From Polynucleobacter sp. UK-Kesae-W10 (lineage in GTDB: Bacteria > Pseudomonadota > Gammaproteobacteria > Burkholderiales > Burkholderiaceae): 64,000 nt of DNA. Within the stretch, counting starts at the first letter, position 1. The number at the start of each line of letters is the position of its first letter. A program made the position numbers and the translations under genes. The stretch covers positions 62,001-126,000 of the forward strand of contig NZ_JACVQB010000003.1 of NCBI RefSeq assembly GCF_018881575.1, read 5' to 3'. The notes under the pieces are model-generated. The model saw only the letters and a program-made list of their open reading frames with translations, was not told the origin of the DNA and did no database searches. Positions 21,436 through 31,219 of this stretch are shown here, in pieces.

Positions 21436-22293
21436 ATGTGCCTCATCCTTTTCGCATGGAATTCACACCCAGACTACTCCTTAGTGGTTGCGGCTAATCG
21501 GGATGAATTTTATGAGCGTGATACCGAGGCGATTTCCTATTGGCCAGAACATCCTCACGTACTGGCTGGAAGAGATCGAGCAGATGTTTTAGGAAGCCCT
21601 GGCACCTGGCTGGGATTTACAAAAGCTGGCAAATTTGCAGCGCTAACGAATGTGCGCGCACCCAGCGAAAAAAATCCCGACTCTCGCACTCGCGGTGAAC
21701 TATCCATGATGTATTTAACAAGCGTCGATCGGCCAGCTGAGTTTGTTCGGCAGCACGCGAAACGTTTTCACCAATACAACGGTTTCAATTTATTAATGGC
21801 TGATTTAAGTGATCCAGCAAATGCGGAAATGCATTGGGTCAGCAATCGGATGTTCATGGGTCAAAATCTACGTCCCCGAAAAGTGTTTCCCCATCAACCT
21901 TTAAGCCCAGGTGTTTATGGTCTATCAAATGCCCAGCTAGATACCCCATGGCCCAAAGTAAATCATCGAGTAGCTGCATTTGCACAAGTATTGGCAATGG
22001 ATCATGGTCAGCTTAAAAGTGCGGATCATTACTTAAAGGTATTGGCAGATACTCATCACGCTAGTGATCATGAGTTACCCAGCACTGGGGTGAGTAAAGA
22101 ATGGGAAAAGGCTTTATCTCCTGCGTTTATAAAAACACCTTCCTATGGAACTCGCTCGAGCACCGTCCTAAGGGTGCGAAAAGATGGTCAGTTTGAGATG
22201 GTGGAGCGTCGCTTCGATGCAAGCGGCACTATCGGGCACGATGTCATTACAGGCGCATTAAGTACGGCGCCTGGATCCAATCTATCCGTTTGA
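21436..22293 (+). CDS. NRDE (TANGO2-like) family protein
   Basis: A 285-residue protein beginning MCLILFAWNSHPDYSLVVAANRDEF, which contains the eponymous NRDE motif right after a Cys at position 2, as in N-terminal nucleophile-like family members. Related eukaryotic TANGO2 proteins are linked to heme or acyl-lipid handling, but the bacterial role is not settled. The ending VERRFDASG is also family-typical. Likely cotranscribed with ygfZ. Confidence 0.85.
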   Translation: MCLILFAWNSHPDYSLVVAANRDEFYERDTEAISYWPEHPHVLAGRDRADVLGSPGTWLGFTKAGKFAALTNVRAPSEKNPDSRTRGELSMMYLTSVDRPAEFVRQHAKRFHQYNGFNLLMADLSDPANAEMHWVSNRMFMGQNLRPRKVFPHQPLSPGVYGLSNAQLDTPWPKVNHRVAAFAQVLAMDHGQLKSADHYLKVLADTHHASDHELPSTGVSKEWEKALSPAFIKTPSYGTRSSTVLRVRKDGQFEMVERRFDASGTIGHDVITGALSTAPGSNLSV

Positions 22294-22312
22294 ACAGGAT
22301 ATCGAGATAGAT

Positions 22313-22795
22313 TTACTTTGAACGCAGGTCTTCGTTGATTACGCGCTCACCATTAGCATTCTTGCTAGGCAGTCTTTTGATGAACTGAAACGTACCTGTA
22401 GCCATGCAACAGATTTCACCCTGATCGTTATAGAGTTTTGCTTCACAAAATGCCATGGTGGCAGTTCTGCGGACGGTATCGGCTTTTACGCGCAAAATAC
22501 CGTTGGCCGCTTGCATAAAATTATTCTTTAATTCGATTGTCACCACACTCCGATCAGAGGGGTCGCCTGAGCGTGCAGCGACTGCCATGGCAACATCCAT
22601 CAGCGTCAATAAAACTCCACCATGCGCAACCGCCCAAGTATTGGTATGTTCAGGCTTGAGCGCCAGGAGAATTTCTCCCTTACCCATTTCTGCACTTAGG
22701 AATCGAACACCTAAAAGCTTTAAAAAAGGAACGTTTAACTCTTCGCCCAGGTTGGCTAGTTGAGTTTGGGGATTAATTTGGACTTGTTTGCTCAT
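22313..22795 (-). CDS. PaaI-family thioesterase (hotdog fold)
   Basis: A 160-residue hotdog-fold acyl-CoA thioesterase. The motif NTWAVAHGGVLLTLMDVAMAV (HGG followed by a helix with Asp) is typical of the PaaI/YdiI subfamily, and the strand VVTIELKNNFMQAA matches the substrate tunnel. Substrate is unknown. It is divergent from selO across a 54-bp gap and convergent with the NRDE gene. Confidence 0.85.
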   Translation of the reverse strand: MSKQVQINPQTQLANLGEELNVPFLKLLGVRFLSAEMGKGEILLALKPEHTNTWAVAHGGVLLTLMDVAMAVAARSGDPSDRSVVTIELKNNFMQAANGILRVKADTVRRTATMAFCEAKLYNDQGEICCMATGTFQFIKRLPSKNANGERVINEDLRSK

Positions 22796-22849
22796 CGTTT
22801 TATTTTAGGGGCTAATACGCCAATTTGGAAATACACCTAGAATAGCTCT

Positions 22850-24316
22850 ATGGCCTTTACCCTGAGCGGCGATGATGCCCGTCAAATCACCCACCCTACC
22901 CCGATTCCACACCCTTACTGGGTTGCCTTTTCTTCCTCTGCGGCTAAGCTAATTGATTTACCCCTATCCCCAGACGGTTATCCAGAAGATCCCGCTTGGC
23001 TCGATCTTTTAGCCGGCAATACACTGAATACCAACGGCCATCAGTTTTCAGAACCCATGGCCACCGTCTATAGCGGTCATCAGTTTGGCGTATGGGCTGG
23101 CCAACTGGGCGATGGACGCGCGATATTGCTTGGCCAAATCCATGGTCAGGAGCTGCAGTTAAAGGGCGCCGGTAAAACCATGTACTCCCGTATGGGCGAT
23201 GGCCGTGCGGTATTGCGCTCTTCTATTAGAGAGTTTCTTTGCAGTGAAGCGATGCATGCCCTAGGTATCCCCACCACACGTGCGCTGTCGATTGTGGGAT
23301 CAGACTTGCCGGTACGTCGTGAAAGCATGGAAACGGCTGCTGTCTGTGCACGTTTGGCGCCAAGCTTTATTCGTGTTGGACATTTTGAGCACTTTGCTTC
23401 ATTGCAAAACAGTGCTAGGTTAAAAGAACTCGCAGACGCTTTAATTGCCGAGCACTTTGTAGATTGCGAGAGCGATGATCAGCCTTATTTCAAGCTTTTT
23501 GGTGAAATCTGTCGACGTAACGCCACCTTGGTCGCACAGTGGCAGGCGGTAGGATTTTGTCATGGCGTTATGAATAGTGACAATATCAGCGCTTTGGGTC
23601 TAACAATGGATTACGGCCCATTTGGATTTTTAGACCGATTTGAAATTGAACATATTTGCAACCATAGTGATCAGGCAGGTCGATATGCCTATCATCGTCA
23701 ACCCCAAATCATGCACTGGAATATGGCCTGCCTTGCTAGTGCTTTCTTGCCATTGTTAGAGCTCAACCACACTGCCGAAGAATCACAAACCCTTTTGCGA
23801 AATGCTTTGGAGCAGTTTCCAATTGAATACGCCCAAACCTGGCAGGACTTGTTCCGCAAGAAGTTAGGCTTACACTCCTCGGAAGATGGGGATATTCGCT
23901 TAATTGAGCGCTTATTGCAGGCTATGCACGATTCTAAAGTCGACTTCACCAACTTTTTCCGCAACTTAAGCAAAATCAAAAAAGATCAACACGTTACTCA
24001 GATTGCCTTGAGAGATCAATTTATTGATCGGAATGCCATAGATCAGTGGTTTGGTGAATATCTGCAGCGCCTGCAAAGAGAGGTATTGGGTGATGAGGCA
24101 AGATCTGCTGCAATGAACTTGATTAATCCAAAATATATTTTGCGAAATCACTTAGCGCAAGCCGCAATTGAAAAAGCGCAAGCAAAAAACTTTGCAGAGA
24201 CTCATCGACTTTTAAAAATTTTGAGTCGCCCCTTTGATGAGCAACCTGAGCATGAAGACTATGCCCTCACTCCCCCGCTTGATATGAGCAAGATTGAAGT
24301 GAGTTGCTCATCATAA
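22850..24316 (+). CDS. selO: Protein adenylyltransferase SelO
   Basis: SelO is a pseudokinase-fold enzyme that transfers AMP from ATP to Ser, Thr or Tyr of target proteins. The 488-residue protein has the expected length and motifs: YSGHQFGVWAGQLGDGRA near residue 80, LQLKGAGKTMYSRMGDGRA, REFLCSEAMHALGIPTTRAL, and GFCHGVMNSDNIS with the metal-binding Asn and Asp region (DYGPFGFLD). It does not contain the C-terminal selenocysteine of eukaryotic forms but ends in CSS. An msrB gene follows 37 bp later, consistent with a redox-stress role. Confidence 0.93.
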   Translation: MAFTLSGDDARQITHPTPIPHPYWVAFSSSAAKLIDLPLSPDGYPEDPAWLDLLAGNTLNTNGHQFSEPMATVYSGHQFGVWAGQLGDGRAILLGQIHGQELQLKGAGKTMYSRMGDGRAVLRSSIREFLCSEAMHALGIPTTRALSIVGSDLPVRRESMETAAVCARLAPSFIRVGHFEHFASLQNSARLKELADALIAEHFVDCESDDQPYFKLFGEICRRNATLVAQWQAVGFCHGVMNSDNISALGLTMDYGPFGFLDRFEIEHICNHSDQAGRYAYHRQPQIMHWNMACLASAFLPLLELNHTAEESQTLLRNALEQFPIEYAQTWQDLFRKKLGLHSSEDGDIRLIERLLQAMHDSKVDFTNFFRNLSKIKKDQHVTQIALRDQFIDRNAIDQWFGEYLQRLQREVLGDEARSAAMNLINPKYILRNHLAQAAIEKAQAKNFAETHRLLKILSRPFDEQPEHEDYALTPPLDMSKIEVSCSS

Positions 24317-24353
24317 TCAATGCTGATTTACAGATTAATTACTGAGGCTAAAG

Positions 24354-24758
24354 ATGAAAAAGTCCGACCAAGAATATAAGAAAACATTAAGTGATATTGA
24401 ATTTAGGGTGACGCGTGAATCGGCAACGGAGCACCCCTTTTCAGGAAAATACTGGGACCATTGGGACCAGGGAAAATATTCCTGTATCTGTTGTGGCACA
24501 CCGCTTTTTCAATCCAGCACAAAATTTGATGCGGGTTGTGGATGGCCAAGCTATAGCGCGCCGGAAGAATCAGAGGCTATTAAGGAAGTGCGTGACACCA
24601 CGCATGGGATGATTCGCACTGAAGTACGTTGTGCCAATTGCGATGCCCACTTAGGCCATGTTTTTGATGATGGCCCAATGCCGACCGGCTTACGTTATTG
24701 CATCAACTCGGCGTCACTGCATTTTGAACCAAGCGATAACGCTCAGCTCACCAAATAG
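24354..24758 (+). CDS. msrB: Peptide methionine (R)-sulfoxide reductase
   Basis: MsrB repairs methionine-R-sulfoxide in proteins. In this 134-residue protein the zinc-binding cysteines are C44/C47 and C93/C96, the catalytic cysteine is C116 in RYCINSASL, and C62 in GCGWPSY is a possible resolving cysteine. [10 protein letters not shown] is also conserved. No signal peptide, so cytoplasmic. It follows selO, a gene whose product also responds to oxidative stress. Confidence 0.95.
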   Translation: MKKSDQEYKKTLSDIEFRVTRESATEHPFSGKYWDHWDQGKYSCICCGTPLFQSSTKFDAGCGWPSYSAPEESEAIKEVRDTTHGMIRTEVRCANCDAHLGHVFDDGPMPTGLRYCINSASLHFEPSDNAQLTK

Positions 24759-24805
24759 GGCTGAAGAATTCCGGGGCATCTACAAAATAGCTGGATAATT
24801 CATTT

Positions 24806-25354
24806 ATGAAATTCTTATTCGACCTTTTCCCTATCATTCTCTTCTTTATCGCCTTTAAATTTGGCGATATTTACACCGCGACGATTGTGGCGATGGTTGC
24901 TACGATTATTCAAATTCTTTGGGTTTACTACCGCCATCGCAAAATCGACGCGATGCAATGGGTTAGCCTTGTCATGATTCTCGTATTTGGTAGCTTAACC
25001 ATCTTCTTACATGACAAGACCTTTATTCAGCTAAAGCCAACTGCGCTTTATTGGTTATTTTCAGGAGTCTTATTTATCAGCGCACAGTTTTTTAATAAAA
25101 ACTGGATTGAAGTAATGATGGGTAAGCAGGTTACGCTAAAAGCAGCGAGCGCGCATTCTGTTTGGCGCCGTCTTAACCTCGCTTGGGCACTATTCTTTTT
25201 TCTCATGGGTGCCCTTAATCTCTATATCGCCTTCCAATATTCAGAAGAAACCTGGGTTAATTTCAAACTCTTTGGAAGCACTGGTTTACTCATTGTCTTT
25301 GTCATCTTCCAGGGTGTGTGGTTAGCGCGTCATATGGAGCATCCTACGCAATGA
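24806..25354 (+). CDS. yciB: Septation protein A / YciB family membrane protein
   Basis: A 182-residue inner-membrane protein with about five membrane segments. It begins MKFLFDLFPIILFFIAFKF, matches the family's usual length, and has the conserved LKPTALYWLFSGVLF and FFNKNWIEVMMGKQ stretches followed by WRRLNLAWALFF. YciB is linked to cell-envelope integrity and division. Its stop overlaps the bolA-like start by four bases (ATGA). Confidence 0.92.
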   Translation: MKFLFDLFPIILFFIAFKFGDIYTATIVAMVATIIQILWVYYRHRKIDAMQWVSLVMILVFGSLTIFLHDKTFIQLKPTALYWLFSGVLFISAQFFNKNWIEVMMGKQVTLKAASAHSVWRRLNLAWALFFFLMGALNLYIAFQYSEETWVNFKLFGSTGLLIVFVIFQGVWLARHMEHPTQ

Positions 25355-25635
25355 ACATCAATCAACAACGCATTAGCTTATTTAGACAAGATCTGCAGCG
25401 TGCATTTACTATCTTGCATCTTGAAATCGAGGATGAGAGTCATCTTCACGCAGGTCATGCAGGCGCAGCCAGTGGTGGCGGCCATTTCAAGGTCACCATT
25501 GTTGCCCCAGAATTTAAGGGTTTAAATTTGGTTTCAAGACATCGCGCTATTTACGAAGCCTTGAAAACACATATTCCCTCTGAAATACATGCCCTAACTA
25601 TTTCAGCCCTAAGCGCCGATGAGCTTGCCTCTTAA
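25351..25635 (+). CDS. BolA family protein
   Basis: A 94-residue protein from the ATG that overlaps the yciB stop. It has the BolA fold pattern: LEIEDESHLHAGHAGAASGGGHFKVTIV with the conserved His residues, then FKGLNLVSRHRAIYEAL and IHALTISAL. BolA proteins bind monothiol glutaredoxins and take part in iron-sulfur handling. A peptidyl-prolyl isomerase gene follows closely. Confidence 0.92.
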   Translation: MNINQQRISLFRQDLQRAFTILHLEIEDESHLHAGHAGAASGGGHFKVTIVAPEFKGLNLVSRHRAIYEALKTHIPSEIHALTISALSADELAS

Positions 25636-25668
25636 GCTGTTTTACACTTCTTATTATTAAACCTTCCA

Positions 25669-26469
25669 ATGATCCCCATGACCATGAATCGCAAAATCGT
25701 TACCCTGTGTATTGTTACAAGCCTCTTTTCAACTTTGGCCTTTGGACAAAATGCTGTCATCGTGAATGGCAAGCCGATCCCCAAAGCGCAGCTGGATAAA
25801 TTAGTACAGAAATCTGGTCAACCTGATAACCCACAAGTGCGTGATCAGGCGCGCGAGATGTTAGTTACCAAGGAACTCATTCTTCAGGAGGCTGATAAAC
25901 GCGGCGTCACCCAAAAAGAATCTGTGCGCGATCAACTTGAGCAATCCCGGGTTGGCATTTTGGTGGCCGCCGTATTTGAGGACTATGTTGAAAAGGAAGG
26001 CGTAACGGATGCCGAATTAAAGGCTGCCTATGATGCGGTAAAAGTCCAGTATACCGGCAAGGAATATCATGTTGAACACATTCTGGTTGATAAAGAATCT
26101 GATGCAAAAGCAATCATTGCTCAAGTAAAAGCCGGCGGTAACTTTGAAGAGATTGCGCGGGCAAAATCTAAAGATCCAGGTTCTGCAGCCAATGGCGGTG
26201 ATCTTGGATGGGTTACAGATAAATCATTGGTTCCTGAATTCTCCAAAGCGATGGTGCAGCTAAAAAATGGTCAAGTGAGTGATAAGCCTGTGAAGACCCA
26301 GTATGGCTGGCATGTCATTAAGATGGTGGACTCGCGAAGCATGCAGGCGCCAAGCTTTGAAGAGCTTAAGCCTCAGTTAAAGCAAATGATTGCCTCGGAT
26401 CAGAATTGGCAAAAAGCGAAGTTTTCTGAAATGATGCAAAAGCTACGCACTAAGGCGAGGATTCAGTAA
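25669..26469 (+). CDS. Periplasmic parvulin-type peptidyl-prolyl isomerase
   Basis: A SurA/PrsA-like exported chaperone. The sequence has a signal peptide (ending near LAFGQ), a helical SurA_N-type region (AVIVNGKPIPKAQLDKLVQK, RDQAREMLVTKELILQEADKRG) and a parvulin domain from about residue 130 (YHVEHILVDKESDAKAII ... AANGGDLGWV ... TQYGWHVIKMVDSR). Start is uncertain: ATG codons at 25669, 25678 and 25684 are in frame and none has a good ribosome site; the last gives the most usual signal peptide. Confidence 0.9.
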   Translation: MIPMTMNRKIVTLCIVTSLFSTLAFGQNAVIVNGKPIPKAQLDKLVQKSGQPDNPQVRDQAREMLVTKELILQEADKRGVTQKESVRDQLEQSRVGILVAAVFEDYVEKEGVTDAELKAAYDAVKVQYTGKEYHVEHILVDKESDAKAIIAQVKAGGNFEEIARAKSKDPGSAANGGDLGWVTDKSLVPEFSKAMVQLKNGQVSDKPVKTQYGWHVIKMVDSRSMQAPSFEELKPQLKQMIASDQNWQKAKFSEMMQKLRTKARIQ

Positions 26470-26478
26470 ATACGAGCC

Positions 26479-27642
26479 TCAATCTTTTCTGGGCGGGTAG
26501 CGGCGAGGTCTCATTTTTTGGATCGCCATTCCCGCCAGTCCACAGGCAAATGCGGACATCACAAAAACATCCCGAGGCTGCGATAAATCCCAGATCCAGC
26601 CAGCACATAAACCGCCTAGGGTCCCTCCCAATCCATAGGAAATGGTTGCCATAATCGCTTGACCTCTTGCCTGCAATGGACCTGTAAACCAGCGTTGTAG
26701 AAGCTTTGTAGCAGCGCTATGGTGTGCCGCAAATGTGCCTGCGTGTAGCAATTGAGCAAAAATCAATACTGAGGTGATCGGTAAAAACGCAATCAATATA
26801 AAGCGAATAACCCCAATCCCAAATGCGCCTTGCAAAATAACTTCTGCATCCAAGCGACTAAGCACCTTGTTTTGAAAATAGAAGAAAGCAACTTCGGCGG
26901 CAACTCCAAGAGCCCAAAATAGGCCAATTTGAAATTTGTCATAGCCAAGATTGGCTAGATAGAGGGAATAAAAGACATACAAGGATGCGTGGGCAAAAAT
27001 CATGAAGAACCCTGAAACCAAGAACCAACGCACATCAGGATCGAGTATTACATTGAGCAACTCCCCCTTCACCATTTTTCGGCGTTCCATCTTGGGCTCA
27101 TGAAGACAGAAAGTAATCAGCGCCAATGCAAATAGGACAATGGCCCCAACTACGGGATAGAGCTCTATACCGCGGCGCTGGAATAGTTCTCCTGCAACCA
27201 GAACCATAGCGATAAATCCGATGGAGCCCCAAAGACGTAATCGTCCATAACGTTTATCAAAAGAATTGTCTTTGTATAAAGCATGAATTGTTGCGGTTTC
27301 ACCGAGGGGCATTTGACTACTGAGGATGGTGTGGAGGACAAACATCCATATAAAGAAACTGAAGTAGCTATGCAAGAAAAAGATACATAGAAAAACTAGC
27401 GCTGCTAGGCAAGCACAAACCCGAATGATGCCGATACGGTTAGAAAGGTAGTCTGAAAGCCAACCCCAGCTAAATGGGCCGACAATACGGGTAATCTGCA
27501 GCATCGACATCAAGACCGCAATTTCGATGACGTTAAAACCCCTGTCTAAAAAGAATAGGCTTGCATATGGTGACACCAGGCCAACATAAGCAAAATATAA
27601 AAAGAAAAAGGACCCGAAGGCCCAGCGAAGAACTGGCGTCAT
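26479..27642 (-). CDS. MFS transporter (HcaT-like)
   Basis: A 387-residue major facilitator protein with about 12 membrane segments. The N-terminus (FGSFFFLYFAYVGLVSPYASLFFLDRGF) and the KRYGRLRLWGSIGFI loop resemble the nucleoside/phenylpropionate-type MFS_1-like subfamily that includes E. coli HcaT. Substrate cannot be assigned. It is 12 bp downstream of aroC on the same strand, so possibly cotranscribed. Confidence 0.85.
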   Translation of the reverse strand: MTPVLRWAFGSFFFLYFAYVGLVSPYASLFFLDRGFNVIEIAVLMSMLQITRIVGPFSWGWLSDYLSNRIGIIRVCACLAALVFLCIFFLHSYFSFFIWMFVLHTILSSQMPLGETATIHALYKDNSFDKRYGRLRLWGSIGFIAMVLVAGELFQRRGIELYPVVGAIVLFALALITFCLHEPKMERRKMVKGELLNVILDPDVRWFLVSGFFMIFAHASLYVFYSLYLANLGYDKFQIGLFWALGVAAEVAFFYFQNKVLSRLDAEVILQGAFGIGVIRFILIAFLPITSVLIFAQLLHAGTFAAHHSAATKLLQRWFTGPLQARGQAIMATISYGLGGTLGGLCAGWIWDLSQPRDVFVMSAFACGLAGMAIQKMRPRRYPPRKD

Positions 27643-27654
27643 TGGAGACCTAGG

Positions 27655-28770
27655 TTAATCGCGCTCGCTACCAGGGCGAGCAGCTGGAATGGGTGCAACA
27701 TCCAACCGTACATCTGCACATTGCGCGCGATGGCGCAAAGCATGATCCATAATTACCAAAGCAAGCATCGCTTCCGCAATGGGCGTAGCGCGAATGCCAA
27801 CACAAGGATCATGACGACCTTTGGTTTGGACGCTTATCGGCTTACCATCTACATCAATAGATTGCTTTGGGCTCATGATGCTAGAAGTGGGCTTGATTGC
27901 AATGGACACGCGTAAATCTTGTCCGGTGCTAATACCGCCCAGAGTGCCACCAGCATTATTGGAAGCAAATCCATCTGGATGCAATTCATCGCCATGCACA
28001 CTGCCCCGTTGTGCAACAGACTTAAAGCCAGCGCCAATTTCAACGCCTTTAACCGCATTAATGCCCATCATTGCGTGTGCAATATCAGCATCCAATTTAT
28101 CGAACAAGGGCTCTCCAAGGCCGATCGGTACATTCCGAGCGCGGACTTCGATGCGTGCACCACAAGAGTCCCCTGCTTTGCGTAATTCATCCATATAACC
28201 TTCTAGCTGAGGGATGATTTGTGCATTAGCAGCGAAGAACGGATTTTGCTCTACCTGACCTAAGGCTTGAAACGGAATCTCGATTTCCCCAAGCTGACTC
28301 ATGTAGCCATAGAACTCAGTGCCATATTGTTCATGCAGCCATTTTTTGGCGATAGCTGCTGCAGCAACAACAGGTGCCGTCAGTCGCGCTGATGAGCGAC
28401 CGCCACCGCGAGGATCGCGTAAGCCATATTTATGGTGATAAGCATAATCCGCATGACCTGGGCGGAAAGTTTGCAAAATGTCGCCATAGTCTTGGCTGCG
28501 TTGATCGGTATTGCGAATCAACAAGCCTATTGGAGCGCCTGTAGTTTTTCCTTCAAACACACCAGACAGAATCTCAACCCGATCTTCTTCTTTGCGCTGA
28601 GTCACATGGCGTGAGGTTCCAGGCTTACGGCGATCGAGGTCTTTTTGCAAATCGGATTCTGTAAGAGGCATTCCCGGCGGGCAGCCATCCACAACAGCCC
28701 CAATGGCGGGACCATGAGATTCACCAAAAGTGGTAACAGTAAAAAGAAGGCCTAAAGTATTTCCTGACAT
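27655..28770 (-). CDS. aroC: Chorismate synthase
   Basis: AroC converts EPSP to chorismate, the branch point for aromatic amino acids, using reduced FMN. The 371-residue protein is full length and shows the family signatures [18 protein letters not shown] at the N-terminus, [27 protein letters not shown] (split here into HADYAY and GGGRSSAR) and the C-terminal [22 protein letters not shown]-domain gene lies 45 bp upstream on the same strand. Confidence 0.97.
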   Translation of the reverse strand: MSGNTLGLLFTVTTFGESHGPAIGAVVDGCPPGMPLTESDLQKDLDRRKPGTSRHVTQRKEEDRVEILSGVFEGKTTGAPIGLLIRNTDQRSQDYGDILQTFRPGHADYAYHHKYGLRDPRGGGRSSARLTAPVVAAAAIAKKWLHEQYGTEFYGYMSQLGEIEIPFQALGQVEQNPFFAANAQIIPQLEGYMDELRKAGDSCGARIEVRARNVPIGLGEPLFDKLDADIAHAMMGINAVKGVEIGAGFKSVAQRGSVHGDELHPDGFASNNAGGTLGGISTGQDLRVSIAIKPTSSIMSPKQSIDVDGKPISVQTKGRHDPCVGIRATPIAEAMLALVIMDHALRHRAQCADVRLDVAPIPAARPGSERD

Positions 28771-28814
28771 AACGACATTATGTCATTTGTCGGGATTATT
28801 GGGGCTAAAACAGC

Positions 28815-29270
28815 CTAGTTGGCTGCCTTTTCAGCATCTTCTGGCCAATCTCGAATATAGGCCTTCAACATGGTGTTTTCAAAATCTTGGGCTTCTACGA
28901 CAGATTTTGCAACGTCGTAAAAGGAAATCACGCCCATCAACATTTTTTGGTCAATAACGGGCAAATAACGCGCATGGTCAACCAACATCATGCGGCGAAC
29001 TTCGTCAATTTCAGTTTCCATATTGCAAGTAAGTGGCTTTTCATTCATCACTGAACGTACCTGCAAGCCATCTAACTTGCCATGGTGTTTGGCTAAGGCG
29101 GCGATAACTTCTCGGAAAGTCAGGATGCCAACTAGCTTTTCATAGTCCATCACCACTAGTGAGCCAATGTCATGTTCGCTCATGACCAATACTGCAGTTT
29201 GCAAAGCAGTGTCAGGTGCAACAGTAAATAAGGTGCTGCCCTTTACGCGCAAAATGTCACGAACTTTCAT
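28815..29270 (-). CDS. Two-CBS-domain protein
   Basis: A 151-residue protein made of two CBS motifs: residues about 8-60 (GSTLFTVAPDTALQTAVLVM ... DIGSLVVMDYEKLVGILTFREV) and 72-130 (VRSVMNEKPLTCNMETEIDEV ... ARYLPVIDQKMLMGVISFYDV). Paired CBS modules bind adenine nucleotides and regulate partners; the partner here is not evident. No other domain is present. Confidence 0.9.
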   Translation of the reverse strand: MKVRDILRVKGSTLFTVAPDTALQTAVLVMSEHDIGSLVVMDYEKLVGILTFREVIAALAKHHGKLDGLQVRSVMNEKPLTCNMETEIDEVRRMMLVDHARYLPVIDQKMLMGVISFYDVAKSVVEAQDFENTMLKAYIRDWPEDAEKAAN

Positions 29271-29306
29271 GTGGTCTCCAAATGCAATGAATTTATAGCT
29301 TCAATA

Positions 29307-29338
29307 TAGACCCAAGAAACCATTGAATCAAGGGTCTA
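29307..29338. repeat. Inverted repeat, possible weak terminator
   Basis: TAGACCC and GGGTCTA form a 7-bp stem around an 18-base loop just after the 3' end of the yihY-type gene and before the CBS gene. The loop is long and no T-run follows, so its role is unclear. Confidence 0.3.
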
Positions 29339-29348
29339 GGTATCTGTT

Positions 29349-30197
29349 TTAGTAACGAATAACCCTAATGACGCCACTCCGAATGCCAGGGAGATTGGCA
29401 ACCAATACGGCCCCGGCCAAGGTAATCCACCAAGTCAGGTAGATCCAAAGTAACGCTAGCGGCAGAATGGCAAAGGCGCCATAGACGGTCTTGTAGAAGG
29501 CGGTATGGGTGAGAAATATGGCATACCCCAACTTCATTAACTCAAAACTCACCGCCGCAAAGAATGCCCCAAAAATAGCATCCGCCCAGGTAATTTTGGC
29601 GTACGGCAGAATCTTATAGACCACGCTGTATACCATCACAGCAAGAATGATTGGGGCAATGGTTGCAATCAATCTAAAGCCCACTGAAATAGCTTCAGTC
29701 CATCCCTCCGACGCACTAAACAAGACCCCGCTTAAATAGATTCCCAGGCCCAAAAGAATGGGACCCAAAATCGTTGCGGCCGCATAAATGGCTATTTTTT
29801 TATGTAGCGGACGATTCTCTTGGACCTTAAAGATTTGATTAAATGCGCCCTCAATCACCGATAGCGTCATGATGGCGGTGACAAATAATCCAGCTAAGCC
29901 GATTAAGGTCAGACCTCTAGCTTGTGCTGAAAATTGATCAAGGTAAATGAAAACTTGCTGGTTGATACCGCCTGGCATATAGGTGTCGAGGAGCCAATTT
30001 TTAAAGGCATTCTTGATTTGGATCACCCTAGGCAGGTAACCAATCAAGATGGTGGCAATTGTCAGCATTGGGACCAAGGACAAAATGGTGGTGTAAGCCA
30101 AACTAGCAGCGATCTGGTTCAGTTTTAGGTCGCGATTGCCCTCCCAGATCTCTTTAGCCAGAGAGAGCCATAATTGGGGATTACGAAATAGGCGCAT
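29349..30197 (-). CDS. YihY/BrkB family inner-membrane protein
   Basis: A 282-residue protein with about six membrane segments. Family landmarks are LNQIAASLAYTTILSLVPMLTI near residue 30, the FNQIFKVQENRPLHKKI loop, and the C-terminal YGAFAILPLALLWIYLTWWITLAGA. Often annotated as a putative ribonuclease BN, which is obsolete; function is unknown. It is divergent from wrbA with 22 bp between the start codons. Confidence 0.88.
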   Translation of the reverse strand: MRLFRNPQLWLSLAKEIWEGNRDLKLNQIAASLAYTTILSLVPMLTIATILIGYLPRVIQIKNAFKNWLLDTYMPGGINQQVFIYLDQFSAQARGLTLIGLAGLFVTAIMTLSVIEGAFNQIFKVQENRPLHKKIAIYAAATILGPILLGLGIYLSGVLFSASEGWTEAISVGFRLIATIAPIILAVMVYSVVYKILPYAKITWADAIFGAFFAAVSFELMKLGYAIFLTHTAFYKTVYGAFAILPLALLWIYLTWWITLAGAVLVANLPGIRSGVIRVIRY

Positions 30198-30210
30198 CGC
30201 CGTATCATAA

Positions 30211-30822
<612 letters not shown>

Positions 30823-30835
30823 GAGCACCACCTTT

Positions 30836-31219
30836 ATGTATAAAAAGATTCTTTCAAAAAATCCCTACCAACTGCTCGCAACAGCGGCGTTTATTGACCT
30901 CTTCATATTATGTGTCGCTTGGGAATGGTTGATTTCTCCACTGCGCCCTGGTGGATCTTGGCTCATACTCAAAGGCATACCGTTGCTATTTGCTATCCCC
31001 GGAATTTGGAAGGGCAAGGTTTACACCATGCAGTGGGCCTCCATGTTGATCCTGCTATACATCACAGAGGGGTTGGTACGGATATTAGAGAAAGGCGCTA
31101 ATTTTTGGCTGGCGCTTTTTGAGACGATTTTGGCAACAGTAGGTTTTGTATGTTTGTTGATCTATCTCAAACCCATCAAAAAAGAAGCCAAGAGTCTTGC
31201 CAAGAAAAATGAGAAGTGA
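30836..31219 (+). CDS. DUF2069 membrane protein
   Basis: A 127-residue protein with three to four membrane segments; the pattern WEWLISPLRPGGSWLILKGIPLLFAIPG and WASMLILLYITEGLVR is characteristic of DUF2069. The C-terminus is lysine-rich. The family often sits beside wrbA in betaproteobacteria and has no known function. Its end overlaps the beginning of the following oxidoreductase gene. Confidence 0.85.
   Translation: MYKKILSKNPYQLLATAAFIDLFILCVAWEWLISPLRPGGSWLILKGIPLLFAIPGIWKGKVYTMQWASMLILLYITEGLVRILEKGANFWLALFETILATVGFVCLLIYLKPIKKEAKSLAKKNEK

Noticed and set aside
29349-30197. Ribonuclease BN label for the YihY-type protein
   Set aside because: That name was a historical misassignment; the protein is a multi-pass membrane protein without nuclease motifs.
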